Source: Prevotella sp. (GTDB taxonomy: Bacteria > Bacteroidota > Bacteroidia > Bacteroidales > Bacteroidaceae). From it: a stretch of 64,000 nt of DNA. Shown in pieces: positions 49,994 to 58,404 of the stretch (its first letter is position 1; every line of letters begins with the position of its first letter). The position numbers and the translations under genes are program-made. The DNA is taken from assembly GCA_017478025.1 (NCBI GenBank), contig JAFVGZ010000014.1, positions 1-64,000 on the forward strand. The letters run 5' to 3'. The notes under the pieces were generated by a model. That model was not told where the DNA came from and searched no databases. It was given only the letters and a program-made list of their open reading frames with translations.

Positions 49994-52054
49994 CCCTCCC
50001 ATTACATTATACATCTTTCCGTCTTTCTCTATGACTACGCGTCCTCCGCGTATTCTCTTCTGCGGAGTGTTGGCTGCTGCGTTCTCCGACGAGATGCGGG
50101 GGAGTATCTCCTCTATTGCCGTCGTTGAGCCGGGAGTTACCTCGGGACGCTCGTAGGGCCCCAGGTCACGGGTTGTGCCCGTTATGGTGCGGCGCAGGAA
50201 GGGGAAGTCCTCCAGCAGGCTCTCAGGCATATCGTGGTCCGCCGTGCCCCTGTCTATCATCCTGCTGTCTGCAGCCAAACGCCCGAAGCGGCGAGGCAGC
50301 GAGCCGTCAATGGCACGGGGCTTCAGCGCATCGTCCTCGTCAAGCGACAGGAAATCATCTGCGCCAATGCCCGTCACGAGGTGGTTGCTCCATCCATTCT
50401 TCGACATCTGAGCGGAGATGGCGTTATAATCATCCGTACCCACGCAGATCTCCTGCTTGCCCAGGCAGATGTTGTTATAGAAGAAGGTCTTGGCATCAGA
50501 ACCACCTGACTCAAACATATAGTCGTAACTGTTATTGAATGCCAGACAGCCTATGAGCACATGTCCGTCCTTGTGGCTGTTGCAGTCAAAGCCCTTCACG
50601 CTGCTGCCGGCGTTACAGTTGAACGCTATGCAGTTATACGCATAGTGCACGCCCTTTGACGAGCCTCCCGTACCGTTGCCGCCCAGCTTTATGCCGTTAC
50701 CGTTGCCTGAGAATGACATATTGCCGCTCTTGGTGATATAGTCCTTCACCCACAGATGATCCTCAGCCTTACCCGAGTCCCACGCCCAGCACTCAGCCAG
50801 TATCACGTCATAATCCGTCTCATACAGATCCCATGCGTCATCGCTGTTGTGCCACGCCCTGCACCTTATGAAACGGTTGCCCCGGCCGTTGTGCATCTTG
50901 CAGGCAAAGCCGTCAGCATCCGATCCGTAGTTGGCGTCATAATCGCAGTTGTGATGCGAGTCACAATCCACTATGTCGTTGTACGAACAGTAGGAGCCGT
51001 CGTTCTTGCTCACGCCGGGGAAGGAGTCGCTGAAGTTATGACCGAAGCCCAACTGCAGGCCTGTGTCAAGGCAATACGAGAATTCGCATCGCTCTATGCG
51101 GTTGTGCGAGCCCTCTAACTTTATTCCGTTGTCAGCGGCGTGTGTGATATGCAGGCCGAAGAACCACCAGTAGTCCCCTTGCAGCAACACGCCTCTGTCG
51201 CCTACGCTCTGATCCCTCAGCTGCTGCTCAAAGTCAAACACGGGTTTCTCGTCCTCATAACTCCTCACGATGATAGGCCGCTCTGCCGTTCCGCTCGTGG
51301 TGATGCGAACGGTATATTTCTTGCCGTCCTTCTTCATTGTGGGCTTATACACCCCGCCGCGACACACTATGTGGTCACCCGGCACAGCGCGGTCTATGGC
51401 ATACTGCAGATTCAGCCACGGGTGCTCCTTCGTACCGTCACCGGTCTGGTCATCGCCGTTGGGGGCGATGTAGAGCTCATGGAGCGGCGCGGGGAAAGCC
51501 TTTGTCGGCACGGGCACACCCGTAGTGATATATGTCGGGTCATCAGGCTCTGTCGGCACCACCGTGGTGGCGCTGTTGAGCGTGATGCTCACATCGTCCA
51601 GGTATATCGTGGCGTTCTGACACGTAAAGCGTATGAGCACCTGCGTGTCCTCCTCCTCGCTGTTCACCTTATACGAGCTGCTGCCGTATGGCGTTGACGA
51701 CGATATGGTTGACGTGCCCAACTGGCTCCATGTGCTGCCGTTGTCCGTAGATTTCTCCACCACGAGCTTCTTGCCGCTTCCCGAAGCGCGATGCTTGAAT
51801 GTCACCCTGCCGGGCTGACACAGGGGCGGCGTGATGAGATACGCTCCCGTGCTGCCCATCGTAGCGCGCAGGCTGCCGTTATCGCTCTTGCTATACACGC
51901 CCTTAGCGCGCCACACCCCGGAGGACAATGTGACCGACGTCTCAGCCGACGGAGCCGAAGATGGCAACCCGCTGTCAAAACTCTCCTCCAAGCTGTCTGC
52001 AAAGACGCAGCAACAAACCAAACACAACGCAATAAGGGTATAAAGTCTCTTCAT
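49985..52054 (-). CDS. secreted pectate lyase-like protein (PL9 type, beta-helix)
   Basis: A 689-residue exported protein. Signal peptide: RLYTLIALCLVCCCVFA. Residues about 25-165 are a beta-sandwich module (GRVTFKHRASGSGKKLVVEK), then a right-handed beta-helix begins at about 190 (ELYIAPNGDDQTGDGTKEHP, 'LQYAIDRAVPGDHIVCRGG'). The segment 'SDADGFACKMHNGRGNRF' with 'CRAWHNSDDAWDLYE' is close to the calcium-binding catalytic region of family PL9 pectate lyases. The C-terminus (GGRVVIEKDGKMYNVMG) resembles sorting tails of secreted Prevotella proteins. No carbohydrate-uptake genes adjoin it, so it acts alone or with distant loci. Confidence 0.83.
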   Translation of the reverse strand: MKRLYTLIALCLVCCCVFADSLEESFDSGLPSSAPSAETSVTLSSGVWRAKGVYSKSDNGSLRATMGSTGAYLITPPLCQPGRVTFKHRASGSGKKLVVEKSTDNGSTWSQLGTSTISSSTPYGSSSYKVNSEEEDTQVLIRFTCQNATIYLDDVSITLNSATTVVPTEPDDPTYITTGVPVPTKAFPAPLHELYIAPNGDDQTGDGTKEHPWLNLQYAIDRAVPGDHIVCRGGVYKPTMKKDGKKYTVRITTSGTAERPIIVRSYEDEKPVFDFEQQLRDQSVGDRGVLLQGDYWWFFGLHITHAADNGIKLEGSHNRIERCEFSYCLDTGLQLGFGHNFSDSFPGVSKNDGSYCSYNDIVDCDSHHNCDYDANYGSDADGFACKMHNGRGNRFIRCRAWHNSDDAWDLYETDYDVILAECWAWDSGKAEDHLWVKDYITKSGNMSFSGNGNGIKLGGNGTGGSSKGVHYAYNCIAFNCNAGSSVKGFDCNSHKDGHVLIGCLAFNNSYDYMFESGGSDAKTFFYNNICLGKQEICVGTDDYNAISAQMSKNGWSNHLVTGIGADDFLSLDEDDALKPRAIDGSLPRRFGRLAADSRMIDRGTADHDMPESLLEDFPFLRRTITGTTRDLGPYERPEVTPGSTTAIEEILPRISSENAAANTPQKRIRGGRVVIEKDGKMYNVMGGEE

Positions 52055-52114
52055 ATTTTTATGAGTTTTACTGAAGTTTCATATATATCTTTAGAACCGA
52101 ATAACACATTGTAC

Positions 52115-52320
52115 TTTGTAAATAGTCAATGGTCAATGGTACATTGGACTCCGAGCTTTGCTCGCCTGAGCACCTACGGAGCGCAAGAAATGGTCAATGG
52201 TCAATGGTCAATGGTCAATGGTCAATGGTCAATGGTCCGCTCGGCCCTATGGGACGCTTGCGTAGTATAACGGAGCAAGAATGATCAATGGTCAATGGTC
52301 AATGGTCAATGGTCAACTCC
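52115..52320. repeat. TGGTCAA heptad array with a 45-bp cassette
   Basis: Tandem CAATGGT/CAATGGTCAATGG heptads. The same 45-bp cassette seen twice at 47.9 kb is present at 52146-52190, and a related segment (CCGCTCGG..ACGGAGCAAGAA) at about 52232-52281. Confidence 0.92.
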
Positions 52321-52362
52321 GTTGCAAAGATATGCATTTTCTTTCATCCGTGCAAAAATACA

Positions 52363-52393
52363 TTTGCCATTTAAGAAAAAAATGTTACTTTTG
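52363..52393 (+). promoter_or_regulatory. promoter of the AEC carrier gene
   Basis: TTTG (52363-52366), 19 bases, TACTTTTG (52386-52393). Confidence 0.8.
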
Positions 52394-52425
52394 CACCCGC
52401 AAACAAAAGGAGAATACCAAAAACA

Positions 52426-53346
52426 ATGGAAAATATAGTATCCCAGATGCTCATCATGCTGCTCGTTGTCATGGTGGGCTTTGTAGCCCAGAAATGCCGC
52501 CTCATGGGCGAGGTCTTTGAGCGCCAGCTCTCCAATCTCATCATCAACCTCACCTGCCCCTGCCTCATCCTCTCATCCGTCATGGGCGATGTCTTTCCGC
52601 GCAGCGAACTCATCCTGCCTCTGCTGGGCGTAGGGTTCCTCACCTACACCGTCCTCTTCATCGTCTGCAGCCTCCTGCCGCGCTTCTATGTCAACGCCCC
52701 CACCCTACGCGGCATGCACAGCTTCATGCTCATGTTCGGCAACGTCGGCTTCATCGGCTACCCCGTGGCCGCCTCCATCTTCGGCGGAGAGGCCGTCTTC
52801 TACGCCTCCCTGCTCAACGTCGCCAACACCCTCTCCGTCTTCATCTGCGGCGTCTATTTCATGCTCGGTGCCGAAGCCACCGAGCACCATCGCTTCAACT
52901 GGCGCGTGCTCTACTGCCCGGGCCTCGTAGCGTCCTATCTCTCCATCCTCATCGTCCTCCTGGGTCTCAGCCACATCCCTCGCGAGCTCAGCGTGCCGCT
53001 ACGCTTAGTCGGCGACATCACCGTCCCGGGTTCCCTGCTCATCATCGGTTCCTCCATCGCCGCCATCTCCCCTCGCCGCATGCTGGGCACCCCCACCGTC
53101 TATGTCACCTCCCTCTTCCGTCTCCTCCTCATCCCGGGCTGCATGTACCTCCTCCTCAGAGCCCTCGGCATCGACGAGACCATCAACCGCATCAACACCA
53201 TCCTCATCGGCATGCCCGTAGCCTCCTTCGGCACCATGTTCTGCCTCCGCTACCAGCGTGACGACACCCTCATGGTGCAGGGCACCCTCATCACCACCAT
53301 CCTCTCCGTCATCACCATCCCTCTACTCACACTCCTCTTCGGGTAA
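52426..53346 (+). CDS. AEC-family (auxin efflux carrier-like) transporter
   Basis: A 306-residue membrane protein with about ten helices. The two homologous halves and motifs of the AEC family are visible: ISNLIINLTCPCLILSSVM-type 'LSNLIINLTCPCLILSSV', 'LMFGNVGFIGYPVAASIFG', and in the second half 'VPGSLLIIGSSIAAISPRR' and 'MPVASFGTMFCLRY'. Bacterial members export or exchange malonate, malate or other carboxylates; the substrate is not evident. Third codon positions are nearly all C or G, quite unlike neighbouring genes, which may mean recent transfer or strong codon selection. It has its own promoter and no visible partner genes. Confidence 0.88.
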   Translation: MENIVSQMLIMLLVVMVGFVAQKCRLMGEVFERQLSNLIINLTCPCLILSSVMGDVFPRSELILPLLGVGFLTYTVLFIVCSLLPRFYVNAPTLRGMHSFMLMFGNVGFIGYPVAASIFGGEAVFYASLLNVANTLSVFICGVYFMLGAEATEHHRFNWRVLYCPGLVASYLSILIVLLGLSHIPRELSVPLRLVGDITVPGSLLIIGSSIAAISPRRMLGTPTVYVTSLFRLLLIPGCMYLLLRALGIDETINRINTILIGMPVASFGTMFCLRYQRDDTLMVQGTLITTILSVITIPLLTLLFG

Positions 53347-53452
53347 CGGCATCTTTGGTTCTAAGAAATATTTTTTAGACATAGTTTTCAAAATATATAC
53401 ACAAAAAATCCCGTAACTGCAAGAAGATAAACGGATTTACCCATTTTTTACA

Positions 53453-53865
53453 TACACCTATACCTACACTAGGCCTACACTAAATATACACCTGATATAC
53501 ACCTGATCAAATTCTTTTTATCTTTAGAAAAAAGCGTCTCATTAAGAGTCAGGCGAACGAATTGCCTCGCGAGTCTTGCCTGGCTACAGGCGAAGTTACT
53601 TACAAGCACAGCCGAAGTTACTTACAAGCGTAAGCGAAGTTACTTACACGCGCGACCGAAGTGGCTCGCCAGTACGGTTTAATCTTCAATCTGATAGGTG
53701 TCCTGTAATCCCCTTCTCCCTCCCTCAGGGGGAGGGACGGGGTGGGGCCTCCCTCTCCTCCTAGGGGGGAAGAGATGCCCTCCGGACAGAGAGGGAACCC
53801 CAATTCGACCAGGTGTACTTTTAGTGTATATTTAGTGTAGATTTAGTGTAGTTACAGGTGTATAT
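53453..53865. repeat. compound non-coding element: inverted 11-bp iterons around a 22-bp array
   Basis: Left block: 11-base units TACACTAGGCC, TACACTAAATA, TACACCTGATA and TACACCTGATC from 53465, 53476, 53487 and 53498. Right block, in opposite orientation: TAGTGTATATT, TAGTGTAGATT and TAGTGTAGTTA from 53822, 53833 and 53844, flanked by AGGTGTACTTT and CAGGTGTATAT. Between them are four 22-base units at 53591-53678 (CGAAGTTACTTAC start) and a GC-rich stem at 53713-53780. No gene is seen in 53347-54240. Confidence 0.85.
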
Positions 53866-53976
53866 CTAAAACGACTTAAATAACTTAAAACCAATGACAT
53901 AAATCAAAATAGGTGTATATATTTTGAAAAGTGCAAACTTTTTTTTCAAAATCCAGAATAATTCAAAATAATTTAT

Positions 53977-53984
53977 TAACTTTG
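53977..53984 (+). promoter_or_regulatory. orphan -7-like element before a 22-bp array
   Basis: TAACTTTG followed by C, without a convincing -33 element. The only thing downstream on this strand is the array at 54041. Confidence 0.35.
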
Positions 53985-54040
53985 CATAAAGAAAGGCACC
54001 GAATGTGAGCTTTATAACCATCAGATAATCAGCGCATTGC

Positions 54041-54128
54041 AATAGCAGGCCTTTTACCCTCTAAAAGGCCTGCTATTACCTTGTAAAAGTTACTCCATTA
54101 GACCCTAATAGTAGGTCTATCATATCGT
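54041..54128. repeat. 22-bp-period array, four units
   Basis: Units start at 54041, 54063, 54085 and 54107. Units 1-2 form a 15-bp perfect stem (AATAGCAGGCCTTTT / AAAAGGCCTGCTATT) and match units 1-2 of the array at 26481 except for paired base changes in the stem. Confidence 0.88.
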
Positions 54129-54240
54129 CACGAACACGCACCGAAAACAGCCAGGTGTATGTACCCCATAAAAAAAATCCACTCCCGAAATTCTCGCGAA
54201 CCGTTTTTTATCAAAAAAAACTGGATTGTTTCATAGGTTA

Positions 54241-54735
54241 TTACCTCTTTCGACTTGAGCCGATATTGTTACCATACTCATCGTAGAATGTTGTAGTCGT
54301 GCCGCCTCCATAGTTAGAGCGTGTCCTTGATGAGCCGATATTGTTACCATACTCATCATAGTATGTTGTCGTTGAACCTCCACCATAATCAGAGCGTGTT
54401 CTGGCACTTCCGGTACTGCCACCATATTCATCATAGTATGTTGTCGTTGAGCCGCCACCATAATCGGAACGTGTTTTGGAACTGCCAGTACTGCCACCAT
54501 ACTGGTCATAATACGTTGTTGTAGATCCTCCACCATAGTCAGAACGTGTCCTAGCGCTTCCAGTACTGCCACCGTACTGGTCATAATACGTTGTTGTAGA
54601 TCCTCCACCATAGTCGGAACGAGTTCTGGCAGAGCCGATACTGCTACCATACTGGTCATAATAGTTAGTGTTGTACTGAGCGTTTGCCGTGATGGCAAAT
54701 ACGACAGCCATCAGTGTCATCATAATCTTTTTCAT
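54241..54735 (-). CDS. secreted glycine/serine/tyrosine-rich tandem-repeat protein
   Basis: A 164-residue protein with a signal peptide (KKIMMTLMAVVFAITANAQ) and six copies of a 25-residue repeat (YYDQYGGSTGSARTRSDYGG core), the DNA repeating every 75 bp with little divergence in the middle copies. The repeats are polar, with alternating aromatic and basic residues, and would form an extended or beta-rich surface structure. The ATG at 54735 is chosen because the longer frame from 54810 crosses the promoter at 54776-54806. Function unknown; copy number probably varies between strains. Confidence 0.72.
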   Translation of the reverse strand: MKKIMMTLMAVVFAITANAQYNTNYYDQYGSSIGSARTRSDYGGGSTTTYYDQYGGSTGSARTRSDYGGGSTTTYYDQYGGSTGSSKTRSDYGGGSTTTYYDEYGGSTGSARTRSDYGGGSTTTYYDEYGNNIGSSRTRSNYGGGTTTTFYDEYGNNIGSSRKR

Positions 54736-54775
54736 AAACTTTTTGCGCTTTTGAGTTTTTATACTTTTGATGCTG

Positions 54776-54806
54776 CAAAAATAGATGATATTTTGGTGCG
54801 AACCAA
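54776..54806 (-). promoter_or_regulatory. promoter of the tandem-repeat protein gene
   Basis: On the minus strand TTG (54804-54806), 20 bases, TATTTTTG (54776-54783). Confidence 0.78.
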
Positions 54807-54860
54807 GCAAATTACAATAACAAGGCTTGTGAAAGTTGTATTTTCATGTGGAAGGAGTGA

Positions 54861-54889
54861 TTGAATTTCAAGAAAAAGTGTTAACTTTG
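54861..54889 (+). promoter_or_regulatory. promoter of the WYL regulator gene
   Basis: TTG (54861-54863), 18 bases, TAACTTTG (54882-54889). Transcription would begin at about 54895, so the ATG at 54894 is unlikely and the ATG at 54912 is preferred. Confidence 0.65.
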
Positions 54890-54911
54890 CAGCATGTATA
54901 ATGCAACAAGT

Positions 54912-56009
54912 ATGGCGACCAAGAATATCTTTGCAGGAACAGGTGTCAAGACGATCTTTGTGAATGTCTTCTATGAGGAACTGATGAAGCGGGAGTTTGT
55001 GACACTCGCTGATGTGATGTGTATCAAGCGAAGGCTTCCGAAGGGATACTACGACCATAATCCGAAAGCGACATTGTCAGGGGAAATGTTCTATGGTGAT
55101 TTGAAGAAGGCCTCTTCTGAGGTGGTAAAGGCATTGGAGCAAGCCAGTCCCGGATGTATTGAGGATAATGGTAAGAAGGGAAAAGGTAAAGCCTTCAGGT
55201 ATGTTGGTGCAGATGATGATCCGCTGGCAGCAGAACGCCATGCCATTGAGCAGAAGCGGATTGAGGATTATGTTGCTTTCTGCAAGGCGTCAGCAGGTAT
55301 CTTGCCGTCTAGTTGGTTCTCGTCTTATTTCGAGAATACGCAGTTGCTGCTTGACACCAATAGAGAGGCAGAGAGCGGAGCCAGCCATATTCGTTCGAGT
55401 CTGGAGCAGAACCTTACCAACATAGATCTGCTGCCTGTGTTCAACAAGGCTATTACGGACAGGCAGGTTATGCGGTTCTCCTATCAGCCTTTCGGACAGG
55501 ATCAGTTTGAATTGACGTTCCATCCGCAATTCCTCAAAGAATACAATGGACGATGGTTCGTGTTTGGCGAGGCTGACCGCGAGCCATATCAAGCCTATAA
55601 TGTGCCATTAGACAGAATTGTTGGCGAGGTCAGTCCCATTGAAGGTGTTGAATACCTACCAGCTACAAAAGGTTTCTATCAGCACTATTTCAAGGATATC
55701 ATCGGTGTCACCCATGAGCAAGATGCAAAAGTAGAGCAAGTTGTTATCCGTACAAAATCGGAATATCAGCACGGATTGTTGCTCACCAAGCCACTGCATC
55801 ATTCTCAAAAGGAGACGCTGCCATTTGGCGAGCACGATGGTCTGTGGTATGGCGAGGTGACACTGACGATAGAACCTAATCGCGAACTGCGAGGCCGGAT
55901 TTTGATGTATGGGGAGGGCCTTGAAGTGATGCAACCGCTGACGTTGAGAGAGCAAATCAATGAGATTGTTCTGAAAATGACAAAGCAATACGAACCAAAG
56001 GCAATATAA
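54912..56009 (+). CDS. WYL-domain transcriptional regulator
   Basis: A 365-residue regulator with a WYL domain, a ligand-binding module often found in regulators near CRISPR-Cas and other phage-defence genes. The N-terminal part (FVTLADVMCIKRRLPKGYYD) is probably a winged-helix DNA-binding region; the WYL region starts at about residue 180 (VMRFSYQPFG, then FHPQFLKEYNGRWFVFGEAD and VPLDRIVGEVSPIEGVEY). A WYL C-terminal extension follows. It lies 26 bases before the AlbA_2/ATPase gene on the same strand, upstream of the type III CRISPR operon, which it may control. Confidence 0.82.
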   Translation: MATKNIFAGTGVKTIFVNVFYEELMKREFVTLADVMCIKRRLPKGYYDHNPKATLSGEMFYGDLKKASSEVVKALEQASPGCIEDNGKKGKGKAFRYVGADDDPLAAERHAIEQKRIEDYVAFCKASAGILPSSWFSSYFENTQLLLDTNREAESGASHIRSSLEQNLTNIDLLPVFNKAITDRQVMRFSYQPFGQDQFELTFHPQFLKEYNGRWFVFGEADREPYQAYNVPLDRIVGEVSPIEGVEYLPATKGFYQHYFKDIIGVTHEQDAKVEQVVIRTKSEYQHGLLLTKPLHHSQKETLPFGEHDGLWYGEVTLTIEPNRELRGRILMYGEGLEVMQPLTLREQINEIVLKMTKQYEPKAI

Positions 56010-56035
56010 AAAAGTATCAGAATCGTTTTACAAAT

Positions 56036-57514
56036 ATGACAATACAAGAAATCACCACTCGAAAAGAGGATCAGACTTTCGACTGCAAAAGCATACAGAT
56101 AGACCCCAAAGCATTGGCTGTAACTATCGTGGCATTTGCCAATGCTGATGGCGGCGTGATAGCCATTGGCGTGTCAGACAAGACCAGGAAGATTGAAGGG
56201 ATTGACCAGCATACGGAGAAACTCAACGAACTGTTACGTGCGCCCTTCGACTTCTGTAATCCATCGGTGCCTGTTACTTGTTCGTACCTGCCTTGTACAG
56301 ACAAGGAAGGTAATGACAACCGTGTCTTGTTGATGCAAGTGCCCGCCAGTATGTATCTGCATACGAACCAGGCAGACGAAGCATTCATGCGAGTGGGTGA
56401 CAAGAGCAGAAAACTGGGTTTCGACGAACGGGTGCAACTCATGTATGACAAAGGTGAGCGCTTCTACGAGGATACCGCAGTCTATGGTGCTACGATTGAT
56501 GACATTGACATGAATGCCGTTGCAGAATATGCACAAATAGTTGGCTATGGAAAGACTCCACTTGAATACCTGCGTGAGAACAACGGCTTCGTAACCACCA
56601 ACAAGAAAGGAGAAGAAGATGTCAGTGTAGCCTGTATCCTGCTCTTTGGAAAGGATCCTCAGAGGTTTTTCCCTCGCAGCCGTACCCGTTTTATCCGATA
56701 TGAAGGTGTTGATGAAAGAGTAGGTGCAGAGATGAACGTCATTAAGGATGTCATCTTCGAGGGGACTATCCTGAATCAGGTACAAAAGACCATCGAGTTT
56801 ATAGAGACTCAAGTACGTGAGCACACTTTCTTGGGGCAGCATGGGCAGTTCATCACTCGTCGCGACTATCCGAAGTTCGTTATACAAGAGATGGTGGTCA
56901 ATAGCTGCTGTCATAGAGCCCACAATATAAAAGGTACAGAGATTCAGGTCAAGATGTTCGATGACAGATTGGTGTTTGAGACGCCTGGAAAATTGCCTGG
57001 TCAGGTGAAACCAAGTAACATTCGCGACACTCACTTTTCTCGGAACCCCAAGATTGCAGCCTTCCTCAAGGCCTATCACTACGTGAAGGAGTTTGGCGAG
57101 GGTATGGACCGTATCTGTCGTGAACAAGAGGCTAATGGTGCTGCTGCTCCGACCTTTAGGACTGACGATTTCATTTTGAAGATTACAGTGCCAAAGGTGA
57201 CAGAAATGGTGACAGAAAAGGTGTCAGAAAGCGTAAACGTCACAGAAAACACAAGAAAGGTGATAGAAAAGAATGACGGGGTTATAGAAAAAGTGATAGA
57301 AAAAGCGGCTTTGCTCAATGAAAAGTTGACAGAAAACCGAATTCTCATCATCAAACTAATGATAGAGGATCCATACATTTCCAAATCGGAATTGTCCAAA
57401 CATATTGGAATCAGCGAAAACTCAATTTCTCGCAACATTGAAGCTCTGCGTGGCAAATACCTGCGTCGTGTCGGTCCGGACAAGGGCGGCTTCTGGGAAG
57501 TTATTTATGATTAG
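56036..57514 (+). CDS. AlbA_2/Schlafen-like ATP-binding protein with winged helix
   Basis: A 492-residue protein in three parts: an N-terminal AlbA_2 (Schlafen-like) domain (TTRKEDQTFDCKSIQI, 'VAFANADGGVIAIGVSD'), a central GHKL-type ATPase segment of the RecG-C/HATPase_c_4 kind (IQEMVVNSCCHRAH, 'FDDRLVFETPGKLPG', 'YVKEFGEGMDRICREQEANG'), and a C-terminal winged helix (SKSELSKHIGISENSISRNI). Between the last two lies a run of degenerate VTEKV/VIEKV repeats. Such proteins are common in mobile and defence regions, with roles from transcription control to nucleic-acid sensing. It follows the WYL gene and precedes the CRISPR operon. Confidence 0.82.
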   Translation: MTIQEITTRKEDQTFDCKSIQIDPKALAVTIVAFANADGGVIAIGVSDKTRKIEGIDQHTEKLNELLRAPFDFCNPSVPVTCSYLPCTDKEGNDNRVLLMQVPASMYLHTNQADEAFMRVGDKSRKLGFDERVQLMYDKGERFYEDTAVYGATIDDIDMNAVAEYAQIVGYGKTPLEYLRENNGFVTTNKKGEEDVSVACILLFGKDPQRFFPRSRTRFIRYEGVDERVGAEMNVIKDVIFEGTILNQVQKTIEFIETQVREHTFLGQHGQFITRRDYPKFVIQEMVVNSCCHRAHNIKGTEIQVKMFDDRLVFETPGKLPGQVKPSNIRDTHFSRNPKIAAFLKAYHYVKEFGEGMDRICREQEANGAAAPTFRTDDFILKITVPKVTEMVTEKVSESVNVTENTRKVIEKNDGVIEKVIEKAALLNEKLTENRILIIKLMIEDPYISKSELSKHIGISENSISRNIEALRGKYLRRVGPDKGGFWEVIYD

Positions 57515-57536
57515 GATGCTTAACAACTACTCCAAA

Positions 57537-57563
57537 AACGGTTCCACGAAGAACGGAACCGTT
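57537..57563. promoter_or_regulatory. 9-bp inverted repeat upstream of cas6
   Basis: AACGGTTCC and GGAACCGTT separated by 9 bases, 60 bases before the cas6 promoter. Without a T run it is a candidate operator rather than a clear terminator. Confidence 0.5.
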
Positions 57564-57621
57564 CGCGATACAGAAATGCTTGGAATAATATAAAACGGGT
57601 TGTACTTTTACACTAAAAAAC

Positions 57622-57652
57622 TTGTAGAAGTCAAAGATAAGTCGTATTTTTG
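57622..57652 (+). promoter_or_regulatory. promoter of the type III-A cas operon
   Basis: TTG (57622-57624), 20 bases, TATTTTTG (57645-57652); leader about 35 bases before the cas6 ATG. Confidence 0.75.
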
Positions 57653-57693
57653 CCATTGTAAAACCACGTGAGACCTAAACTACGAATACCTAA

Positions 57694-58398
57694 ATGAAAT
57701 ATATACGAACACTAACAGTATTAACCGATGCGGAGATTCTACAGAGAGAAATTCCGCTATTCCGAGGGGCTGTTATCCACAGCCTTGGCGAACATCCTAA
57801 TGTGTATTTCCATAATCATTTGGATAATGATAAGTACAGATATGCTTACCCCCTTATCCAGTATAAACGATTAAGTGGCAAGGCTGCTATCGTCTGTGTT
57901 GAAGATGGTGTAGACATCATCGGGCAGTTCCTGACGGAGGTTGATGGTACGCTGACCATCGGAGACCGCCAGGTAACATGTAATACAGGAAGAATCCAGC
58001 CAGCCAGGATTCTCGTTCAGACATGGGAAGAGATGTTCAGTTATCATATAAGCAGGTGGCTGCCTCTTAACTCACAGAACTACCAGCGTTATAAAGGCAT
58101 CGAAGGTGTGGTGGAAAAGGTTTCATTCCTTGAGAATATACTGAAGGCCAATCTGCTCTCCATGCTGAAGGGGCTGGATATCCATCTGGAAAAGGAACTG
58201 ATTCTGAAGATTACCGAGATAAGCGATTCCTACCTTATATATAATAAAGGTGTAAAGATGATGGCTTTCAATGCCGACTTCAAGTGCAACCTGTCGATTC
58301 CTAACAACATTGGGATAGGCAAGAATGCCAGCATCGGGTGTGGAAGAGTACACCAGTTACGAAAAGGCAAAGACATTAACAACAATACTAATCAATAA
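57694..58398 (+). CDS. cas6: CRISPR repeat endonuclease Cas6
   Basis: A 234-residue Cas6, the RAMP nuclease that cuts precursor crRNA within repeats. The C-terminal RAMP glycine-rich loop is visible (IPNNIGIGKNASIGCGRV) and a conserved core (VYFHNHLDNDKYRYAYPLIQ) follows the N-terminal strand. The sequence is of the branch annotated as Cas6 in Bacteroidales type III and I-B loci. It starts the operon, 6 bases before cas10. No Cas1, Cas2 or CRISPR array is visible in the window. Confidence 0.8.
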   Translation: MKYIRTLTVLTDAEILQREIPLFRGAVIHSLGEHPNVYFHNHLDNDKYRYAYPLIQYKRLSGKAAIVCVEDGVDIIGQFLTEVDGTLTIGDRQVTCNTGRIQPARILVQTWEEMFSYHISRWLPLNSQNYQRYKGIEGVVEKVSFLENILKANLLSMLKGLDIHLEKELILKITEISDSYLIYNKGVKMMAFNADFKCNLSIPNNIGIGKNASIGCGRVHQLRKGKDINNNTNQ

Positions 58399-58404
58399 CC
58401 ACGG

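Noticed and set aside
56234-57127. 297-aa minus-strand frame opposite the AlbA_2 gene
   Set aside because: Antisense shadow of a protein with recognisable ATPase and AlbA_2 motifs.
57515-57693. CRISPR array or leader upstream of cas6
   Set aside because: Only a 9-bp inverted repeat and a promoter are present; no repeated units.
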